A stretch of DNA of 64,000 bases from NCBI RefSeq assembly GCF_900700375.1, contig NW_021629817.1:1-64000 (forward strand). The letters run 5' to 3'. Within the stretch, counting starts at the first letter, position 1; every line of letters starts with the position of its first letter. Under the pieces are notes generated by a model. It was not told the DNA's origin, searched no databases, and saw only the letters and a list, made by a program, of their open reading frames with translations. The translations under genes were made by a program, and so were the position numbers. This stretch comes from Denticeps clupeoides. Its lineage: Eukaryota; Chordata; Actinopteri; Clupeiformes; Denticipitidae. Of this stretch, positions 21,098 to 33,839 are shown in pieces.

Positions 21098-21481
21098 TGT
21101 GGTGGAAATTCTGCCGTCTGGGGAGCTGCAATAAAGGAAGTCAACTGAATTGATTATCCAAGTTTATTTTACCGCGCACGGGGGGACCCACAAGAGAACA
21201 TCCCCCCGCTTGATTACAGTTCACAAGCATTTATACATCTGGGGTGTACAAGGTCGAAAAGCAAGCTCGCACCACTTTGGACAGTGGCGCCCATCAACGT
21301 CACAGAACCTTTCTTTTATCAGTTTATGTCTAGTTTTTGCGTCAAACTTTTGCATCAACAAGGTCAGACCTAAGATACACAGTTGTCTTCTGACTGTTCC
21401 ATGACCAAAGGTGAAACGCGTGGAGAGTCTGGCCTACTAAATTTCGTGGAGTGTCTGGGCCTACTAAATTTTCCTTCCACA
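21098..21481 (-). repeat. Provirus B 3' LTR
   Basis: 384 bp, essentially identical to the left LTR of provirus A. Confidence 0.93.
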
Positions 21482-21854
21482 CTCCACACTTTTTTTTTTT
21501 TTTGATTAATTGATCTCTACTATAGGCACAAAAATGTATATGATGTGTACGCAAGGTGAGGAGTACATAATTACATAATAACACAAAATTCAAAGAATAA
21601 AAAATGATTATAAAAATGATTAAAAAGTACACAGGCAAATTAATGCAAAATAACAAAGCAACGTAATATACAACCAGAAACATCAAAGTATACCACTTCC
21701 ATCAAGGGTTTAAGGTAACTCATCACAGGCAGTTGTATAAAAATATAAAATCAAAACTAAATAATTAAAAAAACAAACTATTTAAAATGAAAATCAACAA
21801 CAAGTATATCAATCAATATATAGTGATTATGTGTCTGCATCTGTCTCATCCGAG

Positions 21855-22665
21855 GAGGAGCTTGATTCAAAGCATGATTGACCACTATGAACAAGAGTTA
21901 CATAATTTTTTCTAGGGGTCTAATAACATATCAACAGCAATGTGGTTCTGGAAGGCCATAAGTGAGGTGGCTTTAAATTGTCCATGTACAGCCTCAAATC
22001 CATCTCTAGTGAAGTTTGATAAGCGCTGCACATTGTAATGAATGCAATTGATTCTGTCAACATTTTTGTTAGGAGTTATTCAAAATAAAAATGTATTCAA
22101 AGCCTGCAGCTATTTGATGTATTCGTCGGGCACACCTCTGGGAATACCTATGGTATCAATGTAAGTTGCATCAGGGTAATCAAAAGAAAACAATGATCTC
22201 CTAGCTAAACGGGAGTGAACATTGGAAAAAGAGACTGGAACTTCCGATGCGGTTACGGGCAAAATAGTCACAGGTAGGATAAGAGTAGAAGGAGTGCAGA
22301 CACCCGACCAGTTCTCAGGTAAAGTGGAGCGTAGTGTTTTACCACCACCAGATGTCAGAACGATCAACTTTCGGGGAATCAGACAGGTTGTGGATGGATG
22401 CACAATATGAAACATTCACAGTACCAACAGTATTAGCAGGGGAAGGGTAATACCTTGATACCTCCGCATCAAAAACAGGGGGAACATCGGTTTTTGATCC
22501 TACAGGAAAAAGGAAATCCCAAAAAGAGCAAAAAGGATCAAGGTTATCTTGAGTCATAAGTTGGATAAGACAGGTAATTCAGTTTGGCTGGAGTGGGGAC
22601 AATCTTCAACAATGGGCGAGGTCCTAGTGTCACCAGTAGCTTCTGCAAGTAACAACAAGTTATTC
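21855..22665 (-). pseudogene. env remnant of provirus B
   Basis: Same surface and transmembrane-like pieces as in provirus A. Broken. Confidence 0.7.
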
Positions 22666-22677
22666 CTGTGGCCAAGT

Positions 22678-22983
22678 TTTTTTTTTTTTTTTTCAAAACA
22701 GACCAAATATCAAATTATTTTTTCCTTTAAAAACCATTTGGTGTAAAAACTTAAGACCGATTTAGAAAACCATCTGCCGTTTCCCCAAAATGTTTAACTG
22801 TCACCTGAAAATAATGGAAAAGAACAAGTCTGCATAGATTCTGCAGGCAATTGGTGGTAATCTGGTCAAATGCATGTTGCAAGCTTAGACGATTGTCAAG
22901 TCAAATCTGTTTCTTATTGCTCAGATCTTTGATGTTTCTTCTTGTTGACTTACCGGATGATGGTAGCGATGGTAAATCAGTGT
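22678..22983 (-). other. Captured YBX1 3' UTR in provirus B
   Basis: Same UTR-like blocks and A-tract as in provirus A. Confidence 0.73.
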
Positions 22984-23851
22984 TTATTCAGCCCCGCCCT
23001 GCTCAGCCTCGGGAGCGGACGTTTCTCAGCGGATGTTTCGGCTGCCTTGCTCTCTTTGCCATCCTGAGGTTCGGTGGTCTGGGCGGTAGTTGATGTTGCA
23101 TCTGTAGCGCCGCTGGTGGGGCTCCTGGTTCTCTTTGTCTTCCTCGCCTTCCCTCACCAGTCTGGGACGTGGGGGACTCCTTGGTCTGAAGCCTCTGTAG
23201 TAGTTCTGTTTGCTCTGGTCTGGACCACCTGATTGTCACTACCTTCAGTTCCTTCTGTCATTTCCTTTCGTGGTGCGCTAGTATATGGGGGGCGGCTGCC
23301 ATAGTGTCGGCGGACAAAGTACGGTGGATAGCGCCGCCTGCCAGGGAACAAAGTTCTGCGTTGTTGTGGCTGTGCGACCCCCTCAGGACCAATTTCCTGG
23401 CTCTCTCTCTTCTTCCGCCCCTCGCTCTGGTAGTTATCCTGGTAGTTGCGTGGGGGTCTCCTCTGGCGTGGGTACCGCCTGTAGCGGTTCCGGTCAGCGG
23501 CGTATTTGCTGCCCTGGACTGGGACCCCCCCTGGGCCAGTGACATTGGCCGCCTCGGCACCCTTCTCCCCTTCAAACGACATCAAACTCCACAGTCTCAC
23601 CGTCCCCAACACTGCGGAGGTATTTTCTTGGGTTGTTTTTCTTTATGGCAGTCTGGTGTACAAAAACGTCTTCTTTTGTGTCATTCCTGTTGATGAAACC
23701 GTAGGCCGTTGCGTACGTTGAACCACTTCACTGTCCCCAGGACCTTTGTTGGAATGTGTGTGAGTGTGTCTGTGTGGGTGTGCATGACCTTGGTTGGAGC
23801 CTCCTTCAGGGCTGCAGCCGCGCCTTCGTTTGGAGCTCCGCCCCGCTTCAC
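22984..23851 (-). pseudogene. Captured YBX1 segment in provirus B
   Basis: Nearly identical to the provirus A segment, from cold-shock domain to C-terminal end. Has a few more interruptions. Confidence 0.9.
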
Positions 23852-23854
23852 CAG

Positions 23855-25224
23855 TCAGGCTGTTTGGGATTGTTCATGATGGGTGTGTTCTCCTCTGTGT
23901 CCACGTCTCTCGCCATAGGGAACACCATGTCCTCTGCTCCATCCTCTTTCTTCATTGGGACATTCTTGTAACCAATGTCCGCTTTGGCCACAGTTGAAGC
24001 ACACATCCGATTGTTCCTCGCTTCGTGGTCTCCACTGTCCTCTCCATCTTTTGGTGCAATCTCGTGCCCAGTGTCCCCTTTGCTTACACCTGAAGCACAC
24101 ATCCGGTCCGCGATATGAAGTGGAGTTGGCAGCAGCATGCTGCAACAGAGCCAGCTGTGCCCTGTGGGTTGAATCTTTGTTTTTGTTGTCTTCTTTGATC
24201 CTCGCTTCCGCCTGTCTGGCCTGGGCGTGGCGCGCATGGCACAGAACTTCAGCGAGACGTACTGAAGCATCTGCCCACATGATGCAGGAAGTCTTTGTTG
24301 CTTCACTGAGGGGGGGGAGAAGGCCATCAATGAAGGTATTTTTCAGGAGCGCTTCGTACGGTGTCATACCTTGTCCAGGGTAATCATGGGGGCGAGCAAG
24401 GCCGCTGTGGTCATCAAACACAACTTGGAGTCGAATCAAAAAATCTTCTGCTGACTCCAAAGGCTGCTGAGCACACGTGCTGATTTTAGAAAGGTCACAG
24501 GCAGTAGGAAAGTTGCCAGCGATCGCGGTCACAAGTCCTTCAGCCCAACATCTGTAGTCTGCATCTCCACCGCCTGCACCAATGTCATTTTGATCAGCAG
24601 ATGCCCAACCAGGGGTATAGGGCGGCTGCTCTGGTGGTGGTTTTTTTCTCTGAAGTTGAAGCAGTGATGCCATCATGCTGTGGTGGTTTATGCTATTCTT
24701 GTAACGGTTTCTCCAGCGGGAGTTGCTGCTGTTCCAGTGGGGGTTGCTGTTGGGGGTAGGGCGGAGGGGTGGAGTCCAAACTCAGGTCGACCCGTGCGCC
24801 CTGTAATGACGGATACAACGAGGCAGGTGCAGTATCAGAGAATTTTTTTTTGGTATCAGGTTCAGCGTGGTCTCCCCTTTTGTTTTCTTCCCACAGTCAG
24901 CGCAGTCAGAGCGTTCTGGGTGTTTGGCTTGTCTCTTCGGGTCGCCCTCTGCTTCCCATATTTAAAACAGTCTTCCATTAAAAGCATTTTCCGAATTACT
25001 TTACTTTTACTTGACTGCAGTATTTTTTGCCTGCTGCCCTCTAGCCCCTCCTTCAGCTTTTTTAGCTGAGTTTGACTAAGAGACCCACCTGCAGGAAAAC
25101 CGTAATTTTCATGCCAGTCCACCAGATGATTACACACATCATCACCATATTTCTGTTTCATCTGTATCATTAACTTAGTTTCGGGACTAATAGGAGTGTC
25201 ACTTTTCCCACTTTTATTTCCCAT
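23855..25224 (-). pseudogene. gag-like region of provirus B
   Basis: Matrix start, capsid part and both CCHC knuckles as in provirus A. Broken. Confidence 0.84.
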
Positions 25225-25882
25225 TTTTACGCACACAGCTTTCTCGAGTTTGCCCGGAGAATTCACAGCCCAACGAAAACAACTGCTCTCGCTAAGAGAG
25301 CTCACAGATAACTAAAGGCTCACAGTTCTTCCCGTTTCACGTTTTCCCTTTGTGCTCTTGCCTTATTACTCACACTGATTGAAATATTACTTAATGATTG
25401 AATGATTTTTTTTTTTTTTTTTCTTGTAAAGAAGGCTCACACTTTTATTTCACACTCGATCTCCAAGATCGTTTTAGTCAGAGGACTTTAACCTCTATTA
25501 TCCCACACTGGATCTCCAAGATCCTTTACTCAGAGGACTTTAAACCTCTATTAAACAAAATAAAAAGTGACCTACTCGCTTAGTTGGATCAACTCAGTTG
25601 ACTACAGAATAAAGCAAATATGCATTCCCTTTATCAATTTGAATTTGGATTTATTAATCTTCTAAATTCTGCAGTTTTCATTAAATGTTTGAGAGGTGGA
25701 ATATTTTAGCTCACCGTGTTCGCGTCCCAGATGACAGAAAAAGAGAAAAATCCCGGCGGAATCGGCCAAGGACACTGACCGCAGTCCCAGTCACTCCGAA
25801 ACTCTAAGACGAGGTTTGGAGATGGATCTTGGTGACCCAGGGTGACCAGCCACTCCGGTCATGTCCTGGCGGATTCACGCGG
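25225..25882 (-). other. Leader of provirus B
   Basis: Contains the same T-run, tandem hairpins and splice-donor-like site as copy A. Confidence 0.72.
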
Positions 25883-25900
25883 ATCCTGTTCGTGACGCCA
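25883..25900 (-). other. Primer-binding site of provirus B
   Basis: Identical to that of provirus A. Confidence 0.75.
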
Positions 25901-25902
25901 AT

Positions 25903-26286
25903 TGTGGTGGAAATTCTGGCCGTCTGGGGAGCTGCAATAAAGGGAAGTCAACTGAATTGATTATCCAAGTTTATTTTACCGCGCACGGGGGGACCCACAA
26001 GAGAACATCCCCCCGCTTGATTACAGTTCACAAGAATTTATACATCTGGGGTGTACAAGGTCGAAAAGCAAGCTCGCACCACTTTGGACAGTGGCGCCCA
26101 TCAACGTCACAGAACCTTTCTTTATCAGTTTATGTCTAGTTTTTGCGTCAAACTTTTGCATCAACAAGGTCAGACCTAAGATACACAGTTGTCTTCTGAC
26201 TGTTCCATGACCAAAGGTGAAACGCGTGGAGAGTCTGGCCTACTAAATTCGTGGAGTGTCTGGGCCTACTAAATTTTCCTTCCACA
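25903..26286 (-). repeat. Provirus B 5' LTR
   Basis: About 384 bp. Carries the AAGAATT form that distinguishes right from left LTRs in this family. Confidence 0.93.
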
Positions 26287-26774
26287 CTGGAACCATTAAT
26301 GAATTGATCTAAAAGTAATAATTCTTTTAATTTACTCTCCATTAAATTTTTAATCTCAGCATACAGTTTGGAGCCGATTGTCATGAGGGAAAAAATCAAC
26401 AGTTTCTGTTTTTAACAATGCTCATAATGTTTTTTAAGCATTTTTACTCTCATACAGTGACATTGTATGGAACTGAAAGTTCACATTTCAGGATGTCCAG
26501 TTCACTAATATAAAAGCTATTTGCATTTTGAAGCAATCACGAGCACTATTTAGTTGCAATGGCCGAGTGGTTAAGGTGTTGAATATCAATTGTCTTCTTT
26601 CACATGCTTGAACACTGCTTGAAGCGTTTGTAGGAACTGCCCTCTTCACCAAATTAATGGCGGTCATTGTAACACCAGGAGTTGTCCCCAATCGGATGAG
26701 GTGTGTGACTTCAACAGGATCTCCTGGTTCAATGTCAAGACCTGCTCAGAGAGTTGCTTGTTTCAGATTTAAAA

Positions 26775-26856
26775 GCTGCGATGGCCGAGTGGTTAAGGCG
26801 TTGGACTTGAAATCCAATGGGGTCTCCCTGCGCAGGTTCGAACCCTGCTCGCAGCG
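26775..26856 (+). tRNA. tRNA-Ser(TGA), unit 9 (right of provirus B)
   Basis: 82 nt, consensus. Confidence 0.95.
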
Positions 26857-27569
26857 GCAAAGGGAACTAGTTTTTCATTAAGTAAAATGAGCCACTGATG
26901 CTTATTGGAATCATTCACTTACTTTGTATGTACCAGCCGCTAACAACTTGAATTTAACTCCTTTCTGAAAGAATCAATAACTAAACAGTTGCACTTTTGT
27001 CTTGTCTTTGTTTATGATGTCTACGTGCTTAGGGAGTCTGTCTTTTAAACCAATGAGATCTCCTTGTGCAGGTTCAAAAGTCGTTCACATACTTGTTCTT
27101 CTTGAATTCATGGAAAAAGCCTGATTGTGGTTTGGATTTTCTTACTGAGCTGGTCTTTTGTTGGTGAAATGGTAAGTCACCTCATTAAGTAAAAACGTCA
27201 TGGGGTTCCATGCAGCGATGGTTACCGCTCTGAATCCAATGACTTGAGTTCAAAAGTCAGTGTGGCTTTACTCTGAAGTTTGTTGTTGGACACCTAATCA
27301 AGAAATGTATTCTAGACATGCTTGAGTTCCCAGCATGATTAGCAACCATTTGATGCAATTCACAGCTGTATGAAGACATTCAGTCTAGTTTCACCACCAA
27401 TGTACAACTGCGAGGTACCGTCCCCACACACTGCTCACAGGAAGCCTTTCATGGCTGCCCAACACCCACTAAGGGTGATTGGTTAAATCCAGAGGACGCA
27501 TTTCATTGTGTGCTCCATGTTTTTTACTGCAGTTTATCACAATGACAATCACTTGCTTGCTCAGGGCTA

Positions 27570-27642
27570 GGTTCCATGGTGTAATGGTTAGCACTCTGGA
27601 CTCTGAATCCAGCGATCCGATGTTCAAATCTCGGTGGGACCT
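27570..27642 (+). tRNA. tRNA-Gln(CTG), unit 10
   Basis: 73 nt with one extra base in the T stem (CCGATGTTC). Either decayed or a base-call error. Confidence 0.78.
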
Positions 27643-28077
27643 TTACTGAAGCAGTTTGTTCAAATTGAATTGCATGTGTTTTGCTATTCAAAACTGTAAG
27701 AAGTTGCTTATTGTCAGTTTCATGGTTTAACGTTTAACAATCAGCACTCTAAATCCAGTGATCACAGTTCAACCCTCAGTGAGAACTCGTGTTCACGCTC
27801 ATAGTTTCAAGCTTGAGCAAATTATGTAACCCACTCATTCATACTGTATGTTGCCAGAATGTATGTTGCCATTAATTCAAGATCAAATCTCCAGTACATG
27901 TTGCTTTTTATGGTGGTGTGCAAATAAAATAAATTACCAATCCGTCCTTGTCATTGCCTGTATGCTTGTTGATTTAAAATGAACCTCTTCCAAAAATGCT
28001 TTTATAGAACTTTCTTGTAAACTTGTGTGGATTGCCCATCTGATGCAATTGTTAAACTGAAAAGCAAGGTTACTTGC

Positions 28078-28149
28078 GGTTCCATGGTGTAATGGTTAGC
28101 ACTCTGGACTTTGAATCCAGTGGTCCGAGTTCAACTCTCGGTGGAACCT
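28078..28149 (+). tRNA. tRNA-Gln(TTG), unit 10
   Basis: 72 nt with the GTGGTCC variant and intact stems. Confidence 0.93.
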
Positions 28150-28664
28150 ACCTCGCCTGTAATTTTTTGAATTTCTTATACTGGAACCATTAATGAATTG
28201 ATCTAAAAATAATAATTCTTTTAATTTACTCTCCATTAAATTTTTAATCTCAGCATACAGTTTGGAGCCGATTGTCATGAGGGAAAAAACAACAGTTTCT
28301 GTTTTTAACAATGCTCATAATGTTTTTTAAGCATTTACTCTCATACAGTGACATTGTATGGAACTGAAAGTTCACATTCAGGATGTCCAGTTCACTAATA
28401 TAAAAGCTATTTGCATTTTGAAGCAATCACGAGCACTATTTAGTTGCAATGGCCGAGTGGTTAAGGTGTTGAATATCAATTGTCTTCTTTCACATGCTTG
28501 AACACTGCTTGAAGCGTTTGTAGGAACTGCCCTCTTCACCAAGTTAATGGCGGTCATTGAAACACCAGGAGTTGTCCCCAATCGGATGAGGTGTGTGACT
28601 TCAACAGGATCTCCTGGTTCAATGTCAAGACCTGCTCAGAGAGTTGCTTGTTTCAGATTTAAAA

Positions 28665-28746
28665 GCTGCGATGGCCGAGTGGTTAAGGCGTTGGACTTGA
28701 AATCCAATGGGGTCTCCCTGCGCAGGTTCGAACCCTGCTCGCAGTG
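28665..28746 (+). tRNA. tRNA-Ser(TGA), unit 10
   Basis: 82 nt. The 3' end TCGCAGT gives a terminal G:U pair. Confidence 0.92.
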
Positions 28747-29458
28747 GAAAGGGAACTAGTTTTTCGTTAACTAAAATGAGCCACTGATGCTTATTGGAAT
28801 CATTCACTTACTTTGTTTATACCAGCCGCTAATAACTTTAAATTAACTCCTTTCTGAAAGAATCATAAACTTAACAGTTGCACTTTTGTCTCGTCTTTGT
28901 TTATGATGTCTACGTGCTTAGGGAGTCTGTCTTTTAAACCAATGAGATCTCCTTGTGCAGGTTCAAAAGTCGTTCACATACTTGTTCTTCTTGAATTCAT
29001 GGAAAAAGCCTGATTGTGGTTGGATTTTCTTACTGAGCTGGTCTTTTTGTTGGTGAAATGGTAAGTCACCTCATTAAGTAAAAACGTCATGGGGTTCCAT
29101 GCAGCGATGGTTACCGCTCTGAATCCAATGACTTGAGTTCAAAAGTCAGTGTGGCTTTACTCTGAAGTTTGTTGTTGGACACCTAATCAAGAAATGTATT
29201 CTAGACATGCTTGAGTTCCCAGCATGATTAGCAACCATTTGATGCAATTCACAGCTGTATGAAGACATTCAGTCTAGTTTCACCACCAATGTACAACTGC
29301 GAGGTACCGTCCCCACACACTGCTCACAGGAAGCCTTTCATGGCTGCCCAACACCCACTAAGGGTGATTGGTTAAATCCAGAGGACGCATTTCATTGTGT
29401 GCTCCATGTTTTTTACTGCAGTTTATCACAATGACAATCACTTGCTTGCTCAGGGGTA

Positions 29459-29529
29459 GGTTCCATGGTGTAATGGTTAGCACTCTGGACTCTGATCCAG
29501 CGATCCGAGTTCAAATCTCGGTGGGACCT
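29459..29529 (+). tRNA. tRNA-Gln(CTG), unit 11, short anticodon loop
   Basis: 71 nt. The anticodon arm reads CTCTGATCC, one A fewer than in the other copies, so the loop would have six bases. Nonfunctional if real. Confidence 0.75.
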
Positions 29530-29962
29530 TACTGAAGCAGTTTGTTCAAATTGAATTGCATGTGTTTTGCAATTCAAAACTGTAAGAAGTTGCTTATTGT
29601 CAGTTTCATGGTTTAACGTTTAACAATCAGCACTCTAAATCCAGTGATCACAGTTCAACCCTCAGTGAGAACTCGTGTTCACGCTCATAGTTTCAAGCTT
29701 GAGCAAATTATGTAACCCACTCATTCATACTGTATGTTGCCAGAATGTTATGTTGCCATTAATTCAAGATCAAATCTCCAGTACATGTTGCTTTTATGGT
29801 GGTGTGCAAATAAAATAAATTACCAATCCGTCCTTGTCATTGCCTGTATGCTTGTTGATTTAAAATGAACCTCTTCCAAAAATGCTTTTATAGAACTTTC
29901 TTGTAAACTTGTGTGGATTGCCCATCTGATGCAATTGTTAACTGAAAAGTGAGGTTACTTGC

Positions 29963-30034
29963 GGTTCCATGGTGTAATGGTTAGCACTCTGGACTTTGAA
30001 TCCAGTGATCCGAGTTCAACTCTCGGTGGAACCT
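29963..30034 (+). tRNA. tRNA-Gln(TTG), unit 11
   Basis: 72 nt, consensus. Confidence 0.95.
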
Positions 30035-30550
30035 ACCTCGCCTGTAATCTTTTGAATTTCTTATACTGGAACCATTAATGAATTGATCTAAAAGTAATAA
30101 TTCTTTTAATTTACTCTCCATTAAATTTTTAATCTCAGCATACAGTTTGGAGCCGATTGTCATGAGGGAAAAAACAACAGTTTCTGTTTTTAACAATGCT
30201 CATAATGTTTTTTAAGCATTTTACTCTCATACAGTGACATTGTATGGAACTGAAAGTTCACATTCAGGATGTCCAGTTCACTAATATAAAAGCTATTTGC
30301 ATTTTGAAGCAATCACGAGCACTATTTAGTTGCAATGGCCGAGTGGTTAAGGTGTTGAATATCAATTGTCTTCTTTCACATGCTTGAACACTGCTTGAAG
30401 CGTTTGTAGGAACTGCCCTCTTCACCAAATTAATGGCGGTCATTGTAACACCAGGAGTTGTCCCCAATCGGATGAGGTGTGTGACTTCAACAGGATCTCC
30501 TGGTTCAATGTCAAGACCTGCTCAGAGAGTTGCTTGTTTCAGATTTAAAA

Positions 30551-30633
30551 GCTGCGATGGCCGAGCTGGTTAAGGCGTTGGACTTGAAATCCAATGGGGT
30601 CTCCCTGCGCAGGTTCGAACCCTGCTCGCAGCG
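30551..30633 (+). tRNA. tRNA-Ser(TGA), unit 11
   Basis: 83 nt with one extra C in the A box (GAGCTGG). Confidence 0.8.
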
Positions 30634-31347
30634 GCAAAGGGAACTAGTTTTTCATTAACTAAAATGAGCCACTGATGCTTATTGGAATCATTCACTTACT
30701 TTGTATGTACCAGCCGCTAATAACTTTAAATTAACTCCTTTCTGAAAGAATCATAAACTTAACAGTTGCACTTTTGTCTTGTCTTTGTTTATGATGTCTA
30801 CGTGCTTAGGGAGTCTGTCTTTTAAACCAATGAGATCTCCTTGTGCAGGTTCAAAAGTCGTTCACATACTTGTTCTTCTTGAATTCATGGAAAAAGCCTG
30901 ATTGTGGTTTGGAATTTCTTACTGAGCTGGTCTTTTTGTTGGTGAAATGGTAAGTCACCTCATTAAGTAAAAACGTCATGGGGTTCCATGCAGCGATGGT
31001 TACCGCTCTGATCCAATGACTTGAGTTCAAAAGTCAGTGTGGCCTTACTCTGAAGTTTGTTGTTGGACACCTAATCAAGAAATGTATTCTAGACATGCTT
31101 GAGTTCCCAGCATGATTAGCAACCATTTGATGCAATTCACAGCTGTATGAAGACATTCAGTCTAGTTTCACCACCAATGTACAACTGCGAGGTACCGTCC
31201 CCACACACTGCTCACAGGAAGCCTTTCATGGCTGCCCAACACCCACTAAGGGTGATTGGTTAAATCCAGAGGACGCATTTCATTGTGTGCTCCATGTTTT
31301 TTACTGCAGTTTATCACAATGACAATCACTTGCTTGCTCAGGGGCTA

Positions 31348-31418
31348 GGTTCCATGGTGTAATGGTTAGCACTCTGGACTCTGAATCCAGCGATCCGAGT
31401 TCAAATCTCGGTGGACCT
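31348..31418 (+). tRNA. tRNA-Gln(CTG), unit 12
   Basis: 71 nt with one G fewer in the 3' acceptor strand (GTGGACC). It lies at the start of the indel-rich stretch. Confidence 0.78.
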
Positions 31419-31849
31419 TTACTGAAGCAGTTTGTTTCAAATTGAATTGCATGTGTTTGCAATTCAAAACTGTAAGAAGTTGCTATTGTCAGTTTCATGG
31501 TTTAACGTTAACAATCAGCACTCTAAATCCAGTGATCACAGTTCAACCCTCAGTGAGAACTCGTGTTCACGCTCATAGTTTCAAGCTTGAGCAAATTATG
31601 TAACCCACTATTCATACGTATGTGCCAGAAATGTATGTTGCCATTAATTCAAGATCAAATCTCAGTACAATGTTGCTTTTTATGGTGGTGTGGCAAATAA
31701 AATAAATTACCAATCCGTCCTTGTCATTGCCTGTATGCTTGTTGATTTAAATGAACTCTTCCAAAATGCTTTTATAGAACTTTCTTGTAAACTTGTGTGG
31801 GATTGCCCATCTGATGGCAATTGTTAACTGAAAAGTGAGGGTTACTTGC

Positions 31850-31923
31850 GGTTCCATGGTGTAATGGTTAGCACTCTGGACTTTGAATCCAGTGGATCCG
31901 AGTTCAAACTCTCGGTGGAACCT
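31850..31923 (+). tRNA. tRNA-Gln(TTG), unit 12, just left of provirus C
   Basis: 74 nt, with single extra bases in the variable loop and the T loop. Likely sequence noise, as neighbouring spacer bases show the same pattern. Confidence 0.75.
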
Positions 31924-31959
31924 ACCTCGCCTGTACTCTTTTGAAATTTCTTATACTGG

Positions 31960-32343
31960 TGTGGAAATTCTGCTGCCGTCTGGGGAGCTGCAATAAAGGA
32001 AGTCAACTGAATTGATTATCCAAGTTTATTTTACCGCGCACGGGGGGACCCACAAGAGAACATCCCCCCGCTTGATTACAGTTCACAAGCATTTATACAT
32101 CTGGGGTGTACAAGGTCGAAAAGCAAGCTCGCACCACTTTGGACAGTGGCGCCCATCAACGTCACAGAACCTTTCTTTTATCAGTTTATGTCTAGTTTTT
32201 GCGTCAAACTTTTGCATCAACAAGGTCAGACCTAAGATACACAGTTGTCTTCTGACTGTTCCATGACCAAAGGTGAAACACGTGGAGAGTCTGGCCTACT
32301 AAATTTCGTGGAGTGTCTGGGCCTACTAAATTTTCCTTCCACA
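31960..32343 (-). repeat. Provirus C 3' LTR
   Basis: 384 bp. A few single-base differences from the other left LTRs. Confidence 0.9.
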
Positions 32344-32716
32344 CTCCACACTTTTTTTTTTTTTTTTTTTGATTAATTGATCTCTACTATAGGCACAAAA
32401 ATGTATATGATGTGTACGCAAGGTGAGGAGTACATAATTACATAATAACACAAAATTCAAAGAATAAAAAATGATTATAAAAATGATTAAAAAGTACACA
32501 GCAAATTAATGCAAAATACAAAGCAACGTAATATACAACCAGAAACATCAAAGTATACCACTCCATCAAGGGTTTAAGGTAACTCATCACAGGCAGTTGT
32601 ATAAAAATATAAAATCAAAACTAAATAATTAAAAAAACAAACTATTTAAAATGAAAATCAACAACAAGTATATCAATCAATATATAGTGTATTATGTGTC
32701 TGCATCTGTCTCATCC

Positions 32717-33525
32717 GAGGAGGAGCTTGATTCAAAGCATGATTGACCACTATGAACAAGAGTTACATAATTTTTTCTAGGGGTCTAATAACATATCAAC
32801 AGCAATGTGGTTCTGGAAGGCCATAAGTGAGGTGGCTTTAAATTGTCCATGTACAGCCTCAAATCCATCTCTAGTGAAGTTTGATAAGCGCTGCACCTTG
32901 TAATGAATGTAATTGATTCTGTCAACATTTTTTAGGAGTTATTCAAAATAAAAATTTATTCAAAGCCTGCAGCTATTTGATGTATTCGTCGGGCACACCT
33001 CTGGGAATACCTATGGTATCAATGTAAGTTGTCAGGGGAATCAAAAGAAAACAATGATCTCCTAGCTAAACGGGAGTGAACATTGGAAAAAAGACTGGAA
33101 CTTCCGATGCGGTTACGGGCAAAATAGTCACAGGTAGGATAAGAGTAGAAGGAGTGCAGACACCCACCAGTTCTCAGGTAAAGTGGAGCGCAGTGTTTTA
33201 CCACCACCAGATGTCAGAACGATCAACTTTCGGGGAATCAGACAGGTTGTGGATGGATGCACAATATGAAACATTCACAGTACCAACAGTATTACAGGGG
33301 AAGGGTAATACCTTGATACCTCGCATCAAAAACAGGGGGAACATCGGTTTTGATCCTACAGGAAAAAGGAAATCCCAAAAAGAGCAAAAAGGATCAAGGT
33401 TATCTTGAGTCATAAGTTGGATAAGACAGGTAATTCAGTTCGGCTGGAGTGGGGACAATCTTCAACAATGGGCGAGGTCCTAGTGTCACCAGTAGCTCTG
33501 CAAGTAACAACAAGTTATTCCTGTG
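32717..33525 (-). pseudogene. env remnant of provirus C
   Basis: Same env-like pieces as in provirus A, more damaged. Confidence 0.68.
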
Positions 33526-33531
33526 GCCAAG

Positions 33532-33839
33532 TTTTTTTTTTTTTTTTTCAAAACAGACCAAATATCAAATTATTTTTCCCTTTAAAAACCATTTGGTGTA
33601 AAAACTTAAGACCGATTTAGAAAACCATCTGCCGTTTCCCCAAAATGTTTAACTGTCACCTGAAAATAATGGAAAAGAACAAGTCTGCATAGATTCTGCA
33701 GGCAATTGGTGGTAATCTGGTCAAATGCATGTTGCAAGCTTAGACGATTGTCAAGTCAAATCTGTTTCTTATTGCTCAGATCTTTGATGTTTCTTCTTGT
33801 TGACTTTACCGGACGATGGTAGCGATGGTAAATCAGTGT
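33532..33839 (-). other. Captured YBX1 3' UTR in provirus C
   Basis: Same UTR-like blocks and A-tract as in provirus A. Confidence 0.72.

Larger units (their letters stand above)
21098..26286 (-). mobile_element. Provirus B: copy of the YBX1-carrying retrovirus
   Basis: Same parts, orientation and CTGG flanks (21094-21097 and 26287-26290) as provirus A, at the identical monomer position. It arose by array duplication, not by a new insertion. Broken, with a few interruptions in gag and the YBX1 segment. Confidence 0.93.
21098..31959. repeat. Higher-order repeat block 2 (~10.86 kb)
   Basis: Provirus B plus three tRNA monomers, arranged as in block 1 and nearly identical to it. Variants such as the GGCAC D-loop form of the last tRNA-Gln(TTG) recur before proviruses A, B and D. 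Confidence 0.93.
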